The notes beneath the pieces are model-generated. The model did not search any database and had not been told where the DNA came from. It saw only the letters and a program-made list of their open reading frames with translations. DNA of 64,000 nt from Pleodorina starrii (Eukaryota; Chlorophyta; Chlorophyceae; Chlamydomonadales; Volvocaceae). Where the stretch lies: the NCBI GenBank assembly GCA_030267565.1, contig BRXU01000025.1, positions 1,285,501 to 1,349,500 of the forward strand, in the 5' to 3' direction. Below are positions 22,775-34,200 of the stretch, piece after piece (within the stretch, counting starts at the first letter, position 1; every line of letters starts with the position of its first letter). Both the position numbers and the translations under genes were made by a program.

Positions 22775-24659
22775 AATATACTGCTGTGGATGGAATACGT
22801 ACGGACAGGCAAAGCGCGATGACAAGTATGAGAATGGCGTGTTTGCATGAATACGATTAATATATAAAATATAATACACAAACTGTGCATCAGACCTTCC
22901 AGTGTAGAACTTGCAGGATGAGTGTAAGCGTACGGGCGCTCGATTCATCATACATACCGCGACATGCATGTATGAGGCGAATTTCAGAAAACTGGCAGCA
23001 CGGCGTTTGGCTTCATGAGCTTCTACGCCGTTAGTTCTACTCACTTCGAACGCTGGCTTAGGAAGAGAAAGAGCGGCAGCAGGCAAGTTTCCATAGGGAC
23101 GCGAAACCATGCATATATACAAGCTTGATGGACCAAGCATTATTGCCCGCCGGCCGCTGTCAGCTAAAATATGTGAAATAGGACGAGTGATTTATAGCTG
23201 GAGAGCATTGACATCGCTACCTGATATATGCTATGTCGTAAGGGTTTATTTACAATGGAAGACTGAGGTGTCTCCCCTTGTCTTAGCTACCGCAAGATCG
23301 CCCAGCAGCGATTATATACAAGCATGTTATATACAGACATTTATTTCCCAGCGTGGGATCCCCGCCTTTATATCCGCTGAGGCGATTTCGCGGTAAATTG
23401 ATTGGTTATTGGCCTGGTCTAGATAGATGTTCTATTGAACATTAGACCCACAGAGTCGTGCGATCGCATTATGTAGCTGTTATCCAGCTCCTCTGTAATT
23501 AATTAATCGAAATGCTCTGGCCGCATGGTAGCACGATGGCAGCAGGTAGGTTGAAACATGTTTTCCCTAGTCCCTAGATAGATAGACCGCGGGAATAATA
23601 AGTTCTGAAATATTTTCTGGCGGGAAATATTCCATCAATTATATTATGATTCTAGGGTATGTATGTAGACCGAAAAATGATGCTATGTTTCCGAATACTC
23701 GCGCCGTGATGGCAAAATATGTTGCAGCGACCCAAAATATGTACCAGATAACCACCCGGTGAGACAGTGTATCCAATATATCCTGCCTTGTGGCTTAACA
23801 GTATATGGCCGGCTGGACGAGCGAGTGAGCGAGTGTAATAATGGCAGGATATTTTGGATACACTGTCTCACCGGGTGGTTAACTTGTATATCCCAATGTC
23901 AAGGCGCCGAGTTCCCACCGTGGCATGCAAAAGAAGCTTGCCTCTCCTTCATCCTAGAATAGAATTCTGGCGGTTGGGCTTTTGCTGGCAAATTCAGAGC
24001 TTCCTGCGGTTATGCGTGCAAATATGGCGGCCATATGCTGCTGTACTGTAACACAGTGCAGATATCCATAATATACTGAAGTGGATATGGTAGGACCGAG
24101 GCGCCGACAGTGGGATATTGAGATTAATTCTTACCCGAATGAATGAGCCCAGGCGCCCACGCGAACGCCTACGCGAAAACACTTTATTACGGAGAACAGT
24201 CTTTCCCAGAGTTTCACATGAACAGCATTTTTATTGAACTTCAGTTGTTGATGAAGTACGTACCGAAGTGAGAACTGACTATCAAACACTTATCACATAT
24301 ACGCAACTGCTGAAACTATCAAACACCCAACAGAATAAACAACTTTCTGCACCCTGAACTACCATGTATATGTAGTTCATTCGTGCATGGAGCACAAACA
24401 GCCAAGAAATGCACTCCTTCCTCATCAGTAGCTGGCACCCACATATAAAAACGAGTGGACAACAAACAGCAACCGGATCAGTCCATCTCTTAAGCCCCCA
24501 AACAAAGTATACCAAACAAGCACACTTCTAAGCGGACCAAAGTGCAAAATGCTGCTTCAGCAGCGAGATTTACGATTTGCCGCACGCACGCCGGGCCGGA
24601 AGTTAGACGTCGTCGCCAACCTATCGTTCGGCTTCATATCTTGGTGGTAAAAGAAAATG
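22775..24659. other. intergenic space upstream of the metalloprotease gene
   Basis: Bases just upstream of 22774 resemble those upstream of 46752, for example a shared AGCAAAGCGCGATGACAAGT block, so the duplication included the 5' flank. A small TIR element sits at 23751-23879. The right end, up to 24659, is the original 3' flank of the neighbouring pseudogene, displaced by the LINE. No coding sequence is recognised. Confidence 0.6.
23751..23879. mobile_element. 129 bp MITE with ~30 bp inverted repeats and TA target duplication
   Basis: ACCACCCGGTGAGACAGTGT opens the element and its reverse complement closes it. Both arms extend with few mismatches towards TATCC and TCCTGCC. TA flanks both ends (23749-23750 and 23880-23881), which fits a Stowaway-like, Tc1/mariner-related non-autonomous element. 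Confidence 0.75.
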
Positions 24660-24672
24660 TTCTAGTGCAACC
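24660..24672. repeat. left target-site duplication of the Dualen-type LINE
   Basis: TTCTAGTGCAACC here is repeated exactly at 35489-35501. The right copy is the end of the metalloprotease pseudogene CDS (RLH-stop on the - strand). Confidence 0.85.
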
Positions 24673-24843
24673 CTGCGAGCCAGACTGTCCCCCGGAGGTG
24701 GGCCCGTTAACTCGACCCGACGCAAGAGCATTCGCTCGTGCAACGGAGAGGGTGCGGCGCCAAATCCGGAAGGGAAGCTCTGTGCAACGGGCCTTGGCAT
24801 TGGGCGACTGATACAACGACGCGGTCCTCTCCGGACTCGGCTC

Positions 24844-27800
24844 ATGACTCGGAATAACCACAGACCCATGGCCTCGAGCAAACCCCGCACGACACACCCC
24901 TATGATAGAGGAAAACCATCTCTACTTTCCTTAGAGGAAAACGACAGCCCCAGTGTTAGCTTGGACGACAGAGCATCGGGACCATGCTGTCCTCCTCCCC
25001 AGGCAGACCCTGGCTTTGCATCCCCAGCCACAGCACCTCAATCAACGCTCAGAAGAGGAACCAATACCAACTCGGCGGCCAGCGTAAGGAAGGGTCGCGG
25101 AAAATGCCCACGGATTCAGCTGGCTCGAAAGATACGAGTGCGCAACAGTATTGGTACCTCGTCCCGTGTTGATTACATGTATGTACAGTGTCCCCTAACA
25201 GTAGGCGACCTCAGCCTGCACAACGAGAAGTGCGTCGACATGTCCGAAGAGCACAACCAAGAAACTGAAGCAAGTGCGCTAGACAACATTACAACAGATA
25301 GCAACGATGAAATCACACAAACGACCTTTAAAGCCCATGCAGCCAATACCAGAACGCCAGCCCAGAGCAACGCAGAAGGAAAAGCCGTACTACGGGAAAG
25401 GGACCCCCAGAACCGTAATGGGCAACACCAAGCACGAGTCCCGATGGATGACATGCTGATGGCGGAATTAGCAAGCTGCCAACGCCTAGGCGGACTTCGC
25501 TGGCACGGGACAGATGCAGGGGACCAGCGAGGCCTAGTAGCCACCCAGGAGGGGGACGGAATCGGAGAGACATCCGAGAATGTGATTGTCAGGATGTTAC
25601 ACGCGCCGTGTGGTAGAGTGGTCCCCCAGGGCCAGTGGAGCCCACCCCCCGTGGCCCAGCCCATTAGGCGGAAGGACGGAGGACGAAGCGGATGGCAGGT
25701 CGCGGTTCATGAAGCTGTAACCTGCATCCACCATAACCCACCCCCGGCAGTACCCCCTGCGCGCCCCATTAGCACGCCAACACACACACAGCGTGCACAA
25801 CCAAGCCGCGAGCACATCCGTAGTCATACAACTGCATTACGACATCTGACCCGCATGATCGGATCACCCTTGCCCACACACAGGGCCCAGAGGATTCAGG
25901 CACCACACACCCAGCAGACACGTCTGCACCGCCTGACCGTGCTGTGGCCCCCACCCGCGACCATCCCCCCACCCACCTACCACGAGCCACAAGAAGCACA
26001 GTTCTGCCAAATACACGCCATTAACAACCTCATGGGCCGTCGGGTCCTTGAGCCACTGACCGTACTGCAGTACTGCAATGCCGTACAGCTCCGGCTAAAC
26101 GAACTAGCCAGACACAGCCCACGAGAAACTGGCACTGCCAAACTCTGGAGCCATGCGTTTAACCGACATACCGGAAACTTCAGCGTCATGCTGGTGAACC
26201 ACTACCTACGCCACTGCGTCAATCTACAGGGCGGAACATGCCCCTACCTCGCATCCGTCTCCTGCGGCTACACCATCCCACCCGGAAGCAGTCGTGAAAC
26301 CATTCTAGCCGGAATTGCGGCACACACACCCAACGGCAGTACGGCCCTCTCACTTGGATTCGTACTGCAAGGGCCAGCCCACGCCATAGCGGTTAAGCGC
26401 GCCGGGGACAACTGGTTCCGCATTGACTCAGCTGAGGCGGTTGGGCGAAGTCAAACGCCCATGGACAACAGCCAGTGGGCACGGCTAACAGGCCACGTCC
26501 ATTACCTGGCGTCGGTAGACATTTTGACCATCAATCAGATGATGCTGGATTTCCGCCACATCCCGGGGCTGGAAGAGTGGCACACAATGGAAGGTCGCAC
26601 GCAGACCGCTCAGCTACCCACAGCCCCCACCATCCTCGATCTCACTGACCCCAGCCCCACACCGATGGCACTGGATGAGTCGGACCACCGGCAAAACGCA
26701 GCATGCGCGGCAACCAGGTACGATGCAGCCGACATCCACCCCACACCGATGGAGATCGACGAGACAGACCTCACGGGAACCGAAGGACGTACGCAAACCC
26801 CCCCATCACAACTCGAACACCCCCTACCCCCGACCCCTGCGCATGAGGATCTGAACGCCGCCGAGCTAAGCGCTGCCCAGCATGAGAACCCCGGTGATAA
26901 CCCTGCAACCACAGCCGCTGAACCAAGTCCCATGGAAATAGATCCTGCGGAACCCGGGACGGGCGCAGCGCAGCCATTGCCGGACGCTCACAACGTCAAG
27001 CTCCACCCGCGTGAAACGCAGCCAGACCTCCAGGGGGCCCGCCCAGCAGACGCGGGCACCACATCGGCGCGCCGCTCCAACGCGGACGGAGCCGCAAACC
27101 GCAACCCCGGGCCACAAGCAGCGGCACCTGCAAGTAGAAGCAGGAAACGGACCAGAGGTCAGACGGGAACGACGCCAGCAACCCATACCATCACATACCA
27201 CCTCCGTCGTATGCTGGGACTCCCCATCCGACCGGGACGGAACCAACGGGCGGACGAAACGCCGGATGCAGCAGAGGCAGCTCGGGGACCCGCACATACC
27301 CCTCCCAACCCGGCCCCCGAGCCAACACACACCACGCACACGCCCGCCGAACCAACCGCCCCACGTACAAAACAGCGCAAGCGCCACGCAGACAACCCCC
27401 CCATGCCGCAACCCCGCCCCAAACCGAAATCAGGACCCCAGCAACAGCACATGACAAAATACGTGCTACCCAAGAAACCCAGGACGGAGGCCCCTGCCGC
27501 ACCTGCTGAAACTCCCCAGAGGACCGTGCCAGTGCCACCCGTCCCCGCGCCAGGAGACCCACGGCCCGGCCACCTCAAGATCCTCACGATGAATACCCGC
27601 GGCCTGCAGGGGCACCGCGAGGGAATAAAACACCTGTTAGACGAACACAAACCAGACGTAATGGTGCTAACGGAAACCAAACTGAGCGCCCATCACCGGC
27701 GAGCCATCGCCGGGGTGAAGCACACCCTGAAACCCTACCAGACATACATGAGTAACCACCCGCACGACAGTAACCCAGGGTTGCTATCTTCCTTGACGGG

Positions 27801-27954
27801 AGTATCTACGGGCTCAGATATTCGTTGCTCAAATGTTCCAAAAACTTCTATGGATGACGAGAAGTTTTTTGGCTGGGAAGGCCCAAAAGTATCTGTGTGC
27901 AGTGGCCAGATATCAACCATGACCATGTGCAATGTAGGAACTTGTTTTCAGTAA
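24844..27954 (+). CDS. LINE polyprotein, N-terminal part: Josephin-like protease and start of AP endonuclease
   Basis: The frame reads 1036 codons, but only about the first 977 belong to the LINE; the rest comes from the inserted MITE. Residues ~380-530 contain QEAQFCQIHAINNLMG, close in pattern to the Josephin cysteine-protease box (Q, then C-x-x-H-x-x-N-N). A later HAIAV and FRIDS follow at H513 and D528. The Cys388 to His and His to Asp/Asn spacing (125 and 15) resembles Josephin (105 and 15). A long Pro/Thr-rich linker follows. At ~910 the AP endonuclease begins with LKILTMNTRGL and has VLTETKL. The protease may act on the polyprotein or on host ubiquitin; that is inference. OTU-type is the alternative assignment. 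Confidence 0.75.
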   Translation: MTRNNHRPMASSKPRTTHPYDRGKPSLLSLEENDSPSVSLDDRASGPCCPPPQADPGFASPATAPQSTLRRGTNTNSAASVRKGRGKCPRIQLARKIRVRNSIGTSSRVDYMYVQCPLTVGDLSLHNEKCVDMSEEHNQETEASALDNITTDSNDEITQTTFKAHAANTRTPAQSNAEGKAVLRERDPQNRNGQHQARVPMDDMLMAELASCQRLGGLRWHGTDAGDQRGLVATQEGDGIGETSENVIVRMLHAPCGRVVPQGQWSPPPVAQPIRRKDGGRSGWQVAVHEAVTCIHHNPPPAVPPARPISTPTHTQRAQPSREHIRSHTTALRHLTRMIGSPLPTHRAQRIQAPHTQQTRLHRLTVLWPPPATIPPPTYHEPQEAQFCQIHAINNLMGRRVLEPLTVLQYCNAVQLRLNELARHSPRETGTAKLWSHAFNRHTGNFSVMLVNHYLRHCVNLQGGTCPYLASVSCGYTIPPGSSRETILAGIAAHTPNGSTALSLGFVLQGPAHAIAVKRAGDNWFRIDSAEAVGRSQTPMDNSQWARLTGHVHYLASVDILTINQMMLDFRHIPGLEEWHTMEGRTQTAQLPTAPTILDLTDPSPTPMALDESDHRQNAACAATRYDAADIHPTPMEIDETDLTGTEGRTQTPPSQLEHPLPPTPAHEDLNAAELSAAQHENPGDNPATTAAEPSPMEIDPAEPGTGAAQPLPDAHNVKLHPRETQPDLQGARPADAGTTSARRSNADGAANRNPGPQAAAPASRSRKRTRGQTGTTPATHTITYHLRRMLGLPIRPGRNQRADETPDAAEAARGPAHTPPNPAPEPTHTTHTPAEPTAPRTKQRKRHADNPPMPQPRPKPKSGPQQQHMTKYVLPKKPRTEAPAAPAETPQRTVPVPPVPAPGDPRPGHLKILTMNTRGLQGHREGIKHLLDEHKPDVMVLTETKLSAHHRRAIAGVKHTLKPYQTYMSNHPHDSNPGLLSSLTGVSTGSDIRCSNVPKTSMDDEKFFGWEGPKVSVCSGQISTMTMCNVGTCFQ

Positions 27955-28183
27955 TATCCAGCACAGTTGTTCGGAGCCGAAAACATCTTTTTCGCCGTCG
28001 GGAGGGAGCCGGCGACGTGATTTTATGGGGAAATGGGCTTCCGAAGTTCTATGGATGATCAGATTGTATGGTCAGAATTCTCCCTAAAATATCCTACTGG
28101 ACACTCAAAATCGTAAAAAAAACTTCTATAAAGTTTCAAATTTTTGGGCAAATAGATATTTTTATCCTAAGATAGCAACCCTG
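27776..28183. mobile_element. 408 bp hAT-like MITE inside the LINE endonuclease region
   Basis: The ends are perfect 15 bp inverted repeats, CAGGGTTGCTATCTT. They are flanked by an 8 bp duplication, CAGTAACC (27768-27775 and 28184-28191). An 8 bp target site and a CAGGG start are typical of hAT elements. The interior is AT-rich and non-coding. It splits the AP endonuclease coding sequence. Confidence 0.88.
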
Positions 28184-28211
28184 CAGTAACCCCACTATAC
28201 GGCAGGCAGGA

Positions 28212-31200
28212 GTGATGATCGGCGTGGCAGACCGCTTCAATCGCCAAGGCAGCGCAACGGCAGAACCTGTGCCCCCGGAGCTCAGTGGGTACATAGGACA
28301 TGTGCGCATCGCCCCCCCGGGCAGTACGACTCTACATGTCATAGGGGTATACTGCCCGGCCGACCCCGCCGCCAGGCAGAAAATATACGATTACGGACGG
28401 GCGGCCGCGCTGCAAGCCAATGCTAAGGGCGAACACCTTGTGATGGCGGGCGACTGGAATGCAACACTCAAACTGAGCGACCGGTCTACGGGCACCTGCA
28501 ATGCGACAGACCGTGCGCACCGACGCTTCTCAGAAGAAACAGGCCTAAAACCGGTAGACACGGCGCGACGTGAGTACACATACACACAAACACAGCAGGG
28601 ACACGATACCCACCACAGCCGCATCGACGATGTCCTCCTCGCCGCTCAGACCAGCGACGCTGTGGCAATGGAAGGGAAAGCGTACGAACAAGTTTATGAG
28701 TGTGGCGGGAACTTCGACCACAAACCGCTCTGCACCCTCCTACCCCTAGCAGGCATCAGGCTCCTGCCCGCCCCCGCTGCCCAACCCCCCCCAGACCTTA
28801 CCCCAAGCTCCTGGAGCCGGATCCAACTACCCGTACAAAAAGAGAGCAAAACCAAAGCACGCATGGAGATGGAGGCGACGCTCACAGAGGCCGTCACTCA
28901 CCTGTTAGCCGCACTCAGACCCGCACACGAAACCATATCGGCAGCATCCGCGCGACTGGAGCGTGCGGCGAGCAAAGAGGACGCAAGGCAGATCCTGACC
29001 CACCTGCGCGATCACGAAGCCGTCCAAACAACGAACGTCGACACTCTCAGCCACGAGCTCGGATCACTTCTGCTGCGGTGCCTCAGGATCCTTGAAAGCC
29101 ACTGCCAGCACAAGCCCCCCCGCACGGGGCGCCTGCACGCACGAAGAGGCACCGGCAAGCGAATCACCCGTCTGTACGGCGAACACAAGGCGCTGAAATG
29201 CGAACTCACCCGCATACTACGCGCGCCACGGCCGGACACCCCATCCCACCCGGCACCCGGCGCCCCGCACGCGGAAAACACCGACGCAGAGACCCTACAA
29301 CCCCCCACCCGACCCACCCCGCTGACCACCCCTGCAAACCCCAACCCACCTGAGGGTACGACAGCCCACGCGCGCGAAAACCCGGAGCTCCAAGAAACAC
29401 CAGAGACCCGCGCCCTGCGTGCCGCAATAAGAGCAAAGGGAGGGGAAATTAAGAAGTTGACTACGGAAACCCGTAAATTACATGCGAGCAAAGCCAGGAA
29501 ACAATTTCAGAGCCTCCTAGCCAAGAAACCGAAACACGCACACAAACAAATTCTCGAGCCCGACGATCAGCCACGCGGCATAACGGCCATTCGCCACCCC
29601 GCCGATGGGCATTTGTGCACAACTTCGGACGGCATCCTCGACGCACTCCACACGCACTTCGTGCTCCTAGCCCGGCCCATCTCCGGACCCCGCACTGGCA
29701 AATACCTCCCGAGCGAAGCCCCGCGGAACTACCCCTGGGAGACGCCGGGAGCGCCGGACCCTCTACGACGTGGTTTAGCCCAATGGGAAAGCGCACCCCC
29801 GTCCCTCCTCCCTGGCATATTAGACCCATGTAACTTCCGCGCATGCTTAAACCATCTCGCCCGCAACAAAGCCCCCGGGCCAGACGGCATACCCAACGAG
29901 CTGCTACAGACACTCCCCACCGACCTCCAAACCGCAATCCACCACCTGATCACAGTCATGTGGGTCAAGGCCGAAATCCCCCCGCACTGGACGCAATCAG
30001 ACACGGTACTCATTCCCAAAAAGGGCGACCCACTCCTCATCAAGAACAAACGCCCCATCGCCCTGGCAAACACACTCTACAAACTATACACCAGCCACAT
30101 TACGTTTAATATCGTCACCTTTAGTGAACGAGCGCACATCTTCACGGAAGCCCAGGAAGGGTACCTCCGACAGCGTAACACGGAGCGGCAGATCCAAAAC
30201 GTACTACACGCCATCGAGGACGCCGGCCTAACCAGCCGTGACCTCTACTTACTATATATCGATTTCACATCGGCATTTAACACCATCGATCACGACAAAT
30301 TACTTATGATCATGTACGACCTAGGATATCCGGAGGACCTCATCGCGGTGGTCGCGAACCTGTACTCGCGCGCCACCACACGCATACGCACCGAACATGG
30401 CTGCACCGCGGAGATTGCAATCGAACGCGGCACAATTCAGGGCGATACACTATCACCCGTACTGTTCATCATTTACATGGAGCCACTCCTAAGATGGCTA
30501 CACAGCGGAGGCCGAGGATACCGCTACGGCTGCCTCCAAGCGGACGAAAATGACCGACACCACTTTAGCTCGGGGGCCTTTGCGGACGACCTAGTGATCC
30601 TCACGAACACCGTGTCTGACATGCGCACACAGAGCACAAAAATAGAGCGCTACGCCCGCTGGGGAGCACTCAAGGTCAACGTAGGCAAGTGCCAACTGCA
30701 GGGCATTCTGCACGGCCGCGCGCGTTCCGATACTGATCTGAGTAGGGGCCCCGGTACGCAAAAATACAGGGCCGTCGTAGAACGTCTCCTGAAAAACCAA
30801 ATTCGGATCGATGGCGTACCCATCCCGTACGAACCCCCAACAGGATCGTATAAATACCTCGGCGTACACATCACCCCTACTCTGGATTGGACGACACAGG
30901 TGGCCTACACTCGCGCCGAAATCGACCGACGGGGGCAAAGCATACAAAACTCTCTCGCGACCCCAGATCAACGCATAAACATGATCAAAACCCTCATTCA
31001 CCCCTTTGTGGCGTACAGCCTGCCCACTATGGCGTACACCCCGCACGACATCGCCAGCCTCGACGCCCAAATCGCCGGCATAGCCAAACGCAGCTACGGA
31101 CTAAAAATGGGCTTCCCAACCCGCGCCATCCTCGGTCCCATATCGCGACTAGGTCTGGGGGTGGGCACCCTACGTACCCTTTATGCGGTCAGAGCGGCGA

Positions 31201-34200
31201 AGACGCTTGTCCTGTCCCTCAACGACAAGGGACGCCTTGGGGCAGTAACCCGAGCCCTCCTGCACCTGCAGAGCCGATACATGGGCACCATACCAGTGCA
31301 CACATTCAAACGCGAATGCCGGCACTATACCACACTCAAACAACTTGCTCTCGTGCATGAAGCCGGTATCGAACTCACGGACAAAGGCAGCACCTATGAG
31401 CCGGCAGCAGGCAGCCTCATTCACCTGATCGGGGCGCACAACCCGACGGCCGAGCCCAAGGATCTCGCGCTCCTCTTCCGATGCATACAGCCCCTGCTGG
31501 AACTTGGCCTGGACCTCAGGGCCCTGAAAGACAAAAACACGGGAGCGCATCTCATCACCACCGACCAGCTGCAACGCATCGGTGGCAGGAAGGTGGGCCC
31601 ACGCCATCAGATAGCCCTAAACCAGCTCAGCCTCGCCCTGAATGCTGACCCCAGTGTTCGCGCCCGGGCGCCGCGCCACAGAGGTGTAGCACCCTTACCC
31701 CCCGAACTACGACTCCTCCCGGACGGCCCACATCTAACCGATCTTGCGATGGAAGCGACAAGACCCACCCCCATCCCCCACGGAACCCTAAGGAAGTACG
31801 TACTGGCCAAACCCCGCGACCCGGCCGACACCGTTCCGGCCGCCCCAGCTGAAAACCCACCCCCTCGCCCAGGCCCAACAACCCCTCGTGTGGCGACGGC
31901 AACCCAAACCGCGGCAGCGTCGTCCGGCACCGCAACAACCCTCGAGGCACGACGCCCGGCCGCCCGGCCAGCCGCCAGGCGCCACCAGCCGCAGCGAAAG
32001 ACCGATAGTGAGCTGCTCAAAGCATACCTCCTTCGGCAGAACCTGAAACCAGTCGACGGTATCACAGATGCCGAGGCCATTGGGTGGGACCCCCGGCAAA
32101 CCCCACTTACCCTTCAGCACTGCGAACGAATCCTGCGCCACCCGCTCCACCGGGGCCTCACGTCCCAAGTAGGCTCCGCCGAACGGCTACTCCACATGCT
32201 CCATGGGGAGACGGCGTGGCCTGCGGGGACACCAACCCAGCATGGCCTTAGCATCACACAGCTTCTCTTCGGGGACCAAGAGAGGGTAGCATGTATCAAG
32301 GCGGAAATCCGGAAACGGGTCGCCGTCAGCGCTCCGAACCCCAAGCGACAACGCACAACCGACTCGGCTACCCAACACAAACACCGAACGTACTACCAGG
32401 TTGAATGGGAACGTACTGTCATCACTAAAGGGGCAATAGCACTGTACACCGAGAATGGCTACCACCCGAAGGCAGTGCACCGGTACGAAACCCCCACCGC
32501 CCCCACTCACCCCGAAATGATAGTCGAGGTAGAATGGGCCCCCACCGAAGATGAGGAGTCGCGACTGGCCTCGCAAGACAACTGGACAGAGCTGCTGAAT
32601 GCATTCCGGCATCGGCGCGCCGTTGAGGCCGAACAGGACCCCGGTCGGATGGAAAATGCACGCGACCACCACCTGACGGAATGGCAACAGCAAGGTAGAT
32701 GGGAGACTGAATGCCTCAACGTGACCCGAGGCCAACGTCTCCTACGGCAGTTTGTCGAAATCAACGTACACCCGGGCAACCCGGACCGGGACATCCACCC
32801 GCCGGGGCGGTATACGGTCCAAATTGGCAATCGTAACGGCACACACAGGCATGTACCATGGGACGGCAGCGGGGACATACCCGATGGACTGCAAGCCATT
32901 GGGATGGCATTCGTGTACGATCCCCAAGGGTGCTGCGTCGGCCAGGTGTCGGCAAGCCGCCTCCGCAGCCTGTGGCTCCGGTACAGCGACGCCCAACAGA
33001 AACGCCCGGAAGAGCACGCACAGATCGCGGCCGCGGGTGGCTTCGCGGAAGATGTCGCACGCCTCCTCCTGCGGTATCGGGACGGAGGGGGCACCAAAGC
33101 ACACCCCATTCGAGAGGCCCATGAGCGGAGGATATCTGAACGGCTGATGAAACGCCTCATGACCGCGCTGGGCGCCGCAACAGAGCGCTTTGCATCCCCC
33201 CTCAACGTAGCAGACAGCACCGCCATCTACTACTCGCGGTACCCAGAAGATCAGCTCTTCGGAGCCAACCACGACGCGTATTCGCAACCGTGCACGGGCG
33301 TATCCGTCGCGCACCCTGAACCTAAGCCGGACGAGGGGCATCATGCACTGCGATGGGCGCTAGGCTGGGCCGACGCGACAAGGAGCACAGATAACCCCAC
33401 CGCTACCCTACTCCTGCTGCCCACGTCCCAAACGGCGCCCTACACCCGCTACCTCACCCACCCGCTGGTCACCATGATCGGTACAATAGACGCATTTTCA
33501 GGAACGGGGGACCTTTACAGCGAAGTGAGCGTAGACGCTCCAAAACCCTACCCAAACGGACTCACCCTACTCCTGGTTAGCAATGAATCCGGCCGCGCGT
33601 ACGGTACCAGCCTCCGCAGAGCGCTTGCTATGACGGCAGCCCGCCACGTCGCCACTGGCCCCGCCCTCTCTTGGAAGCCACCCCAATGGGTGCGCAAGCG
33701 GCTGCGTAGTATGACCGAGAAGCCACCCGCCGCGGCAGCTCCCTCCCGCACGTGCGACAACCTCTCCACGGAAGAGGGAAGCGCCGCGTTCCTGGCATTT
33801 CCTGCCAAATATGCTCTGCGATACAACGCCCAAGACGCCATATACACAGACGGGTCAGTGCAAAAAATCAAAGATGGCGACGAGGAAAGACATCTCCTGG
33901 GGGCCGCGGCCGTCGACGCACTTACCAACACAACGCTCCACATCAATGTGAACGCAGGCCACCAGGGCTGCCAAACTATTACACGGTGCGAACTGAGTGC
34001 CATCCATCAAGGACTCCAGATGCGCAGAGGCACGCTGCACGACGAAGCTCACCTAACTATATGGACGGACTCTGCCGCGTCGCTACATCTCATTAAAAAG
34101 ATGATAAACAACCCACATAAGCTTCAGCTTAGTAAGCACAAGGCGCTGCTTGAGGAAATCGTATTAATCCTTAAACGACGAGCGGCTTGTAACCTGAAGA

